Source: Vesta saturnalis
Taxonomy: Eukaryota > Arthropoda > Insecta > Coleoptera > Lampyridae
Reading direction: 5' to 3'
DNA: 64,000 bases
NCBI GenBank assembly: GCA_036346205.1
Contig: JARFJB010002420.1
Span: 457,501-521,500, forward strand
Below are positions 57,289 to 64,000 of this stretch, piece after piece. The position numbers were made by a program, and so were the translations under genes. How positions within the stretch are numbered: the stretch's first letter is position 1; each line of letters starts with the position of its first letter. The notes below the pieces were generated by a model, which was not told where the DNA came from, did no database searches, and saw only the letters and a list, made by a program, of their open reading frames with translations.

Positions 57289-58500
57289 CTAAACAAGAAA
57301 GCATTACGATCGAAAAAAAAATCGAAATAAATAAGTTGCTTTATTTTGATGTTTCACAACTCCCGGAACCCAAAAACAATTTCAGAAAATTCTTCAAAAT
57401 ATCTGTGTGTCTGTGGTCACTCGCCAGCCGAAACCATATGGGCGATTTTGATGAAATTTGGAATTAAGGCCTAGAATACAATTATGTCGACAAAACAAGC
57501 TTTTAAACGCAATAGGTATACAGGGGGTGAAAATAAGGGTGTTATTTTTGGGGCAAATTTTCAAATTTTAACATAGAAGATTGAAATTCAGGTGATGATT
57601 AACTCGTATGAAATCCAGTTTTTGCAATTTTTAAAAACTTTCAAAATTGAATATGGCCGCAGTTACAGTCATATCTACATTTTTTTTAGAAATATATATT
57701 TCCGATACCGTTCAAAATATAAAAGAATTGGAAATAGATATTCGTAGTTAAATAAAGGTCCTTTAAAGAGATTCTTTACATAATAAATTATGTTATAAAT
57801 TTGCCTTCATTTAAGGGGTCAAACTTAAGCAATTATTCGAAATTCATACATTCAAAATTCTCTCCAAGCATTTTTTTATATATTTTCTAGGCAACCAGTC
57901 ACTCTTATGAATGCAACTAAGCTGCTTCTTCTAAAGCTACTAGTATAGGAGATATGAATTTTCAAATATTTAATATTGATATTGTTACAACTTTCTAACT
58001 ATTTTGGTTACAAATTTGGGATTTTGGAAATAAACTTTGTTCATTTGCGTTATGAAATGATATTATCCTGATAAAAATACTACTTCCGGTTTTTCCGGAA
58101 ATTGAAAAAATTTCTCGTATTGCCGGTATAACATACACATATTCTTACTTTATTTGAAAGGGAGCGAAATTTGCTTTAAAATGATATGGAACAGCCCATA
58201 GTTATCTTGAAAGATAACCGAGATATCTATTTTTAACTTTCAACCTAAATATACATATGTAAGTACAGAAGGTTATGCAATCGACTTTTTTTTCACTATC
58301 GCTAAATGGACTTATTAGCTCATTTTACAATTTTTGGTCAAGTTTCGTCAAGATCGGCCATGATGACTGGATGTCTCGGTGAGAGGGAGTTTATTAGGGT
58401 CAGTTTTTGGTACTTATTAAATATTTCTAAGACATAAAAATACCCCATGTATTTTTTAGTATTTTGCAAGAAAGTCCTATAATGCACTAGCATTTACCTA
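57289..58500. mobile_element. unknown insert inside the left arm of element C
   Basis: About 1.2 kb without coding capacity interrupts the terminal repeat. It begins with a small hairpin (CTTTCTTG, 5 bases, CAAGAAAG). It ends near GCAAGAAAGTCC with GCATTTTTAC on the left and GCATTTAC on the right as a possible imperfect target duplication. It contains the repeat shared with 6585-6690 (58255-58375). It may be a non-autonomous DNA element; I cannot name a family. Confidence 0.5.
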
Positions 58501-58621
58501 GTTTCTGATTGTAATGATGTAAGGGTTGTATCACTTATTTTAATAAATAAAAGCACAATAGACGTTTTTTTATTTTCAGATTTAAGAAAAATCATAGCTT
58601 GCCATGGAAAACAAAAGAAAG

Positions 58622-59610
58622 TTACAGTAAGTGTTCGAAATGTCCACCATTGTTATCGACACACATGTGACACCTTTTCAACACGGAGTTAACAGCTTCC
58701 TTAATTTTACGCCCATATAATTTGTTAAACGCATTAGTAACAGCTTCCTGTAGCTCCTGCTGGGTTGCATATGATCGCACATATACGAGATGTTTTATTA
58801 CTCCAAATACAAAAAGTCTAAAGGTGAAAGATCAGGGGAACGCGCAACCCATAAAACAAGACCATTTCAGCCTATCCACTGGTTTGGAAAAATGTAATCT
58901 AAATATCTTTTAACTATCGCCTGATCGTGGGGTGGGGCATCGTCATGTTGATACCACTGTATGTTTGCACGGGTTTGTAAATATAATTCATCTAGGATAT
59001 TGTTAAAATCTTCCCTAAGAAGTTGCAAATACTGATTTCCAGTTAAATTCCCATTAAACCTAATCTGAGGTCGTCTTTCTTGGAAACGGTGAGGATGTGC
59101 TTGAACCCACAGGTGTTCATTACAGGGATTCAACATATCACAATTTATAAAATGTGTTTCGTCGATCCATAAGATTTGAATCGGAAAGTTGTTATCTTCA
59201 TGGCACATATTTATGAACCAATTATAAAAATTTTATCTTCTCTCATCATTACCAGAGTGTTTGTTCAACTGAATATTTATAAGGATGGTATTTATGTTTT
59301 GCTAAAGTTCTCACTACTGTTCGTTGTGAGACTGCAGCGTTTTGTGGAATTTGCCGTATTGATATAGATTCATTTTGATTAACAACAGCTGGAACATTTA
59401 TATGCACGTTTTCATCAATATTACCCCTATTTCTGGGCTTCACAAAACTCTCAAACCCGTTGAAATTGTATGAATTCTTGAAGGTGGCTAAAGATGCTTG
59501 AGGGTCATCAAAATACAATAAAAATAGTGTTCGGCCGCTCGTTAACTGTTTTTGCTACAAATCATGTAACTTTCGATCATATCAAGTTTCTCGAAATTTG
59601 CGTACATCAT
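58622..59610 (-). pseudogene. DD41D mariner-type transposase (element C), nearly full length
   Basis: About 329 codons from an ATG at 59608-59610 to a stop at 58622-58624, the normal length for the family. The N-terminal DNA-binding half runs to about 59260, with SLATFKNSYNFNGFESF and QNAAVSQRTVVRTLAKH. The catalytic half has WIDETHFINCD (first Asp kept), YQHDDAPPHDQAIVKRYLDY (second Asp), and ARSPDLSPLDF (third Asp), with 41 residues between the last two. The C-terminus is CHMCVDNNGGHFEHLL. A frameshift near 59210-59248 and a TGA in the WIG-N-G segment near 58866 break the frame. All three catalytic residues survive, unlike in element A. Confidence 0.8.
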
Positions 59611-60341
59611 AATTAATTTCAACTCCATACCGACAAAACCGATAAGAATTGTACTAACGAACGAACTGTCAAAGTTGAAGATAAACAACGCTTTAGTTGC
59701 TTTACTTTTGTTTTCCATGGCAAGATACGATTTGTTTTAAACCTAATAATAGAAAAACGTGTATTGTGCTTTTATTTATTAAAATAAGTGATACAACCCT
59801 TACATCATTACAATGAGAAAAAAATGCGCAATTAAAATATGTCATAGCCAACTATGGTTTCCATTTAATAAAATTCAACGTTGCTTCACCACTTCAAAAT
59901 GCTAAGCAAAATTAAAAAACTACTACGGTGACGTTATTCGACACAAAATTATCTACAAATTGTATTTAAACAATTTTTATCTATCTTTAGAAATAAACGA
60001 ATTAAAGCGCTGAAACGATTTTGGAGAATTTTACGTTTTATCTAGTAAGCCATGTATTTTCTTAAATCAACAGAACAGTATCTAAAGATAAGCTTCCAAA
60101 GAAGCAAATCTTTCCCTATTTAAACAAATGTGCAACTCTTATGGTTACCGAGATCCCCATACAAATAATGAAAAAAAAACTCACCGTCCATATTAGTTGT
60201 AGATAATAGTAAATAATTACTTTATGACTTCGCAAAACAATAAATTTTTGTAGTAAAAAAGACAAATTAGACGTTTTAGAAGCATTCGAAATTTCTAAAG
60301 ATAAACCGAAAGTACATTTAATGAACGAACAGATTGTTCTG

Positions 60342-60642
60342 TGTTAAAATAATTAACCACTGGTGAAATTTGATTTAATCACTTTAGTTTACTTTAAATA
60401 AAAAAATATAATACATGATACATGTTGCATCATTTTACAGTAACTAGACTTTTACAACTGTCATTAAAACCAGTCTTCTTCACTAATTTAATAACACTAA
60501 ACGTGCACCCAATTTTCAACTACTAAATAAAACGAACTTGTGCTTTATATATAGTCGCGTATTTTCTTAAAGCCAGGTTTACACTGAACAACATATGAGA
60601 AATACAAAATCACAATAGGGTGAAATAACTAATATTCTAACA
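60342..60642 (-). repeat. copia 3' LTR (301 bp)
   Basis: On the minus strand it begins TGTTAGAATATTAG right after the purine-rich AAGGAGGTG and ends TTATTTTAACA, the usual TG...CA limits of copia LTRs. The partner LTR is outside the window, so the ends are inferred from these signals alone. Confidence 0.6.
60541..60553 (-). promoter_or_regulatory. TATA-like promoter element in LTR
   Basis: TATATATAAAGCA on the minus strand inside the LTR, about 90-100 bases after its start, is placed as expected for the retrotransposon promoter. Confidence 0.4.
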
Positions 60643-60699
60643 CACCTCCTTGATTTTGTATCGCAAAAAAAACATTAAAGATTATATATCTTACACTAC

Positions 60700-63600
60700 T
60701 TATTCATTAAGACCTAACAGCTGTCTAAATTTATGAAACTTAATTTTACCAAGTGATTTAGTTAAAATGTCAGCTATCTGATCATTTGTATCAATCTTTT
60801 TAACATCAATAACGTTATTCTTTTCTTGTTCGTGAACAAAATGGTAACTTATATCTATATGTTTAGAATTTTCCAATTTTAGTCAAAGCAATTGTCCCAG
60901 TATTATCCTCGAAAACTTTTATTGGAAAATCAACTAAAATACCTAACTCGGTTAATATTCCTTTGATAGGCAAACCTTCCTCTACGCAATCAGCAATTGC
61001 ATAATACTCGGCATGAGTTGAAGATCTTGATACGACCTTTAGTTTTTGAGATCTCCAAAAATAGAATTTCCAAAAACTTGAATTAAGATACCTGTAGTTG
61101 ACTTGCGGTTAATAATATCAGAAGCCCAATCTGCATCAACATAGGCTTTAACAACATCATCATAATGAGAATCATAAAGTAGTTTAATTGAACGAGTACG
61201 GTACAAATATTTAAGAACTCTCAATGCGTATTTGAAATGTGTAGAATTGTAACTATTTTGAAAGCGACTCAAGTAATTTACTGAAAAAGAAATATCCGGC
61301 CTCGTCCCATTAGCAATATACAAAAGTGCACCAATCAAATTTCTATAATTTAAATTTTCTTCGATTACCTCAGCAGGTTCATGTTTTAAATTTAATTCCA
61401 TTGGCGTATCATAACTTCGGGAAAACTCAATGTTATATGTTTTAGCTAAATTCTCAATGTATTTTTCTTGACTAAGAGTTAGTGTTTTTGAAATTTTGTC
61501 ATAGTCAATGTCTCTGCCTAAATATTGATTCATAATTCCTAGGTCTTTCATTCTAAAGATTTTATTTAAAATAGATTTAGCATATGAAATATTTTGTTCC
61601 TGTTTGCCAAAAATTAGAAGGTCATCTACATACAAAATTATATAAATCTTATCGTTACTAAATTCTTTAAAATACAGACAATAATCAAATTGTGAACGTT
61701 GAAAATTCATTCTTACCATTAATTCATTGAAACAATCATACCAATCTCTTGGAGATTCTCTTAGACCATATAACAATTTATCTAAAGGACAAACTTTATT
61801 TTTCTTTATTTGGTAACCTTCTGGGGATATATGTAAGTTTCTGTTTTAATTTTTACATTTAAAAATGCTGTTTGCCCGTCCATTTGATGTATCTCCTAAC
61901 TTTCTATACACTCTATAGATAATAAAATTTTTAATGTGTTCATTCGGGCAACAGGTGAGTAAACCTCTTCGTTTTCTTGAAAAACTTGTTGAAATCCTTT
62001 AGCTGCTACTTGTGCTTTAAAATTACCATCGGCCTTGATTTTATAGATCCATTTAACATCTATTATTTTCTTATCTTTAGGTATGTCAACTATTTGCCAT
62101 GTTTTGTTGCTCTCTAAGCTTTTAATCTCATTGTTCATAGCCTGTATCCACCTTTTCGACTCATCACTATTAATTGCTTCATCATAACTTTCTGGTACTA
62201 CTAAATTTGCACAATTTACATAAACAATGTGGTCGTCAAATTTTCTTGGCATTTTTAAACTTCTTTGTGGTCTTAACTTCTGTGGTAACTCCTCGCTAAC
62301 TTCTCCTGTTATTCTATTTCCTTTATTAATCTCAACACTTTGTCTATCTTCATTTTCTTCACCGTTTTGTTCTTCTCTTTCTCTGTCATATTCTTGATCT
62401 TCATCTTCATTATTTGAACATCTAATAAATTTTTCATTTTTCTCAATAAAATGTACATTTCTACACACCATAACTTTATTGTCTACTAAAACCTTATAAC
62501 CTGTATCGGTGTATCCTATATACACCTTGGATTGCTTTGGGATTAAGTTTTGAATACCTACACTCTTCTGGTACTCTAACAAAAACTTTACTTCCATATA
62601 AACGTAAGTTGGACATATTTGGTTTTTTATCAAAAAATATTTCGTATGGAGTCTTTTTTTATTTTTGTATTTGCTAGTAGCCTATTACCAAGATACGCCG
62701 CTGTGTAAATACACTCGGGCCAATAACATTTATCAATTTTTGATTCTGCTAGTAAACATCGGGCTCGATTCATTAATGTTCTACTATAGCGCTCTGCAAC
62801 ACCGTTTAATTCATGACTGTAGGGGGGGCAAGTTTTAATATAAATACCGTTTTCATTTGCAAAAGAATAAAAATTATGGTTCAAATACTCTTTACCATTG
62901 TCACAATAAATTTGTTTAATTTTCTTATTAGTTTGATTTTGCATAAAGTTAACATATTGCTTAAACCGGTCAAATACTTCGCTTGAACTTCGCTCTTATT
63001 TTTAATACAGTAAACAATTGCGATTTTGCTAAAATCATCAATAAACGAGACAAAATACTTTTCCCGTTTATACCCAGTTTGTGTTATAGGACCCTGTACA
63101 TCCGTATGTACTATTTCAACAATACTATTTGCTTTATTTCAATTATTATTAAACTTTAAATTACACATTTTATTTTCTAAACAAATCTCACATTTCAAAT
63201 TAGCATTGTCAATACTTTTAGGTAATCCTTCAATTAATTGTTCTACACATAAATATTTCAATTCTGTAAAATTTGTAAGACCTAACATGCGATGCAATTT
63301 TTCTTGATTGGAGATTTCAGTTTTACCTGTTAAAGAAACATATGACAAATTTTTAATATTTTGATCTTTAATAACTTTAGAATTTATTTCCAACAACTTA
63401 TTCTTTTTATTTGCCACTGCAATTAAACTTTTTCTTTTATTATAAATTTTTGCTGAGTCATTTTCAAAAACAATAGAATTACCTTGACTAACAATGGTAG
63501 ATACACTCAACAAATTTTGACGCATATTTGGTACATAATAAACATTTTTAATTTATGTTTTAATAAACTCATTATTTATTTTAAGATAAACAACAATATT

Positions 63601-63990
63601 TCCAATCATATTAGATTTTAAAGAAAAACAGTCACCTACCTTAATATTCAATTCATTTTTCAATCTTACTACCTTGCTAAAACACTGATCTGAGTTTACT
63701 ATATGATCAGAGCACCCGCTGTCCAAAAGCCACATAACATTTTCTTCACTAACACTCGATTCTTTCTTCTCTGTTTCTGCCTTCGTCATCATAACTTCAA
63801 CATTAAATGTATTTCTGTCTTCTTTATCTTCCTGTCTCTCTTCAAGCTGTGTATTTCGTGCTATCCTTGTATTTTGATTTGTCCTTTGATAACTGTTGCT
63901 AGGATTACTTCTACAAAACTTCTGTATGTGTCGAAAGCGATGACATTTATGACATTTCTTCTGATTATTATAGTTTTGGCTAAAATTCTG
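60700..63990 (-). pseudogene. copia gag-pol polyprotein, decayed
   Basis: Gag: a CCHC zinc knuckle C-x2-C-x4-H-x4-C at 63913-63954. Protease: LLDSGCSDHI near 63700. Integrase: the zinc-binding HRMLGLTNF segment (second His of the family is Leu) with CEICLENK, then the catalytic HTDVQGP near 63090, IYCDNGKEY near 62890 and GVAERYSRT near 62795. RT: SNKTWQIVDIP near 62100, KWIYKIKADGNFKAQVAAKGF near 62000-62050, PEGYQIKK, LYGLRESPRDWYD at 61776 and ILYVDDLLIFG near 61620. RNase H: VDADWASDIINRKSTTG near 61100, a broken middle, then HFVHEQEKN, QIADILTKSLGKIKFHKF and a stop at 60700. Frameshifts occur near 60880-61039, 61776-61896, 62630 and 62950, with a further break near 63530, so it is inactive though most motifs survive. 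Confidence 0.85.
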
Positions 63991-64000
63991 ATAATTCTCA

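Larger units (their letters stand above)
56923..60190 (-). mobile_element. long-ended mariner-like element C, interrupted
   Basis: The right arm is about 59694-60190. The matching left arm is in two pieces, about 56923-57288 and 58501-58631, separated by an insert of about 1.2 kb. Joined, each arm is about 497 bases, and without the insert the element is about 2.06 kb, nearly the size of element A. The outer ends are TATAGGGTGAG and CTCACCGTCCATA, decayed from the CAGGGTGAG type. The transposase lies on minus between the arms. Confidence 0.8.
60342..64000 (-). mobile_element. Ty1/copia LTR retrotransposon, runs off window
   Basis: Minus-strand element with its 3' LTR at 60342-60642 and gag-pol up to the window edge. 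The order protease, integrase, RT, RNase H is that of the Ty1/copia group. The 5' LTR and most of gag lie beyond 64000. The purine-rich AAGGAGGTG just before the LTR is the likely plus-strand primer. Confidence 0.85.

Overview
This is a repeat-filled, AT-rich stretch of eukaryotic nuclear DNA, most likely from an arthropod and probably an insect. The grounds are the mix of element families: RTE, Jockey-like and Penelope-like retroelements, Ty1/copia, long-ended mariner DNA transposons of the DD41D type, piggyBac, a Crypton-like tyrosine recombinase and tRNA-derived SINEs. Very long CA/GT and TA microsatellites and a spliceosomal-looking layout point the same way. The species cannot be named from sequence. 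I found no intact cellular protein-coding gene. Every recognisable coding region is a retroelement or transposon remnant, nearly all with stops or frameshifts.

Layout. 1-6.6 kb: a (CA)112 tract, an inverted pair of Penelope-like (PLE) fragments, then unassigned DNA. 6.6-9.3 kb: GT and TA microsatellites and an old internal duplication. 9.3-12.4 kb: the most complete RTE-type LINE (R1, + strand). 12.6-18.4 kb: three large GT/GC-rich arrays, a roughly 41-bp minisatellite and two weak exon-like candidates. 18.5-22 kb: nearly featureless, with a SINE at its right end. 22.1-24.7 kb: RTE copy R2 (-). 26.8-34.5 kb: RTE copy R3 (-) with a piggyBac remnant inside, then a PLE with GIY-YIG and RT regions and a SINE inside it, then another PLE fragment. 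37.1-40.0 kb: RTE copy R4 (-), split by a 2.05-kb mariner-like element.

40.4-48 kb: two copies of a Jockey-like LINE in tail-to-tail orientation, followed by a short PLE copy with inverted ends carrying hammerhead-like cores. 50.9-52.7 kb: a mariner-like element with 577-bp inverted repeats and scrambled transposase ends. 53.8-56.6 kb: a second PLE lineage, then a decayed tyrosine recombinase gene with a tRNA-Glu-like pseudogene between its coding blocks. 56.9-60.2 kb: a third long-ended DD41D mariner, itself interrupted. 60.3-64.0 kb: the 3' LTR and gag-pol of a Ty1/copia element that runs off the window.

The genes do not form a pathway. The window reads as layered, nested insertions: mariner into RTE at TA, piggyBac into RTE at TTAA, SINE into PLE with an 11-bp target duplication, and an unknown insert into a mariner end. 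The observation most worth following is the group of three mariner-like elements with unusually long terminal inverted repeats (about 0.4-0.58 kb), two of which keep a DD41D-type catalytic spacing.
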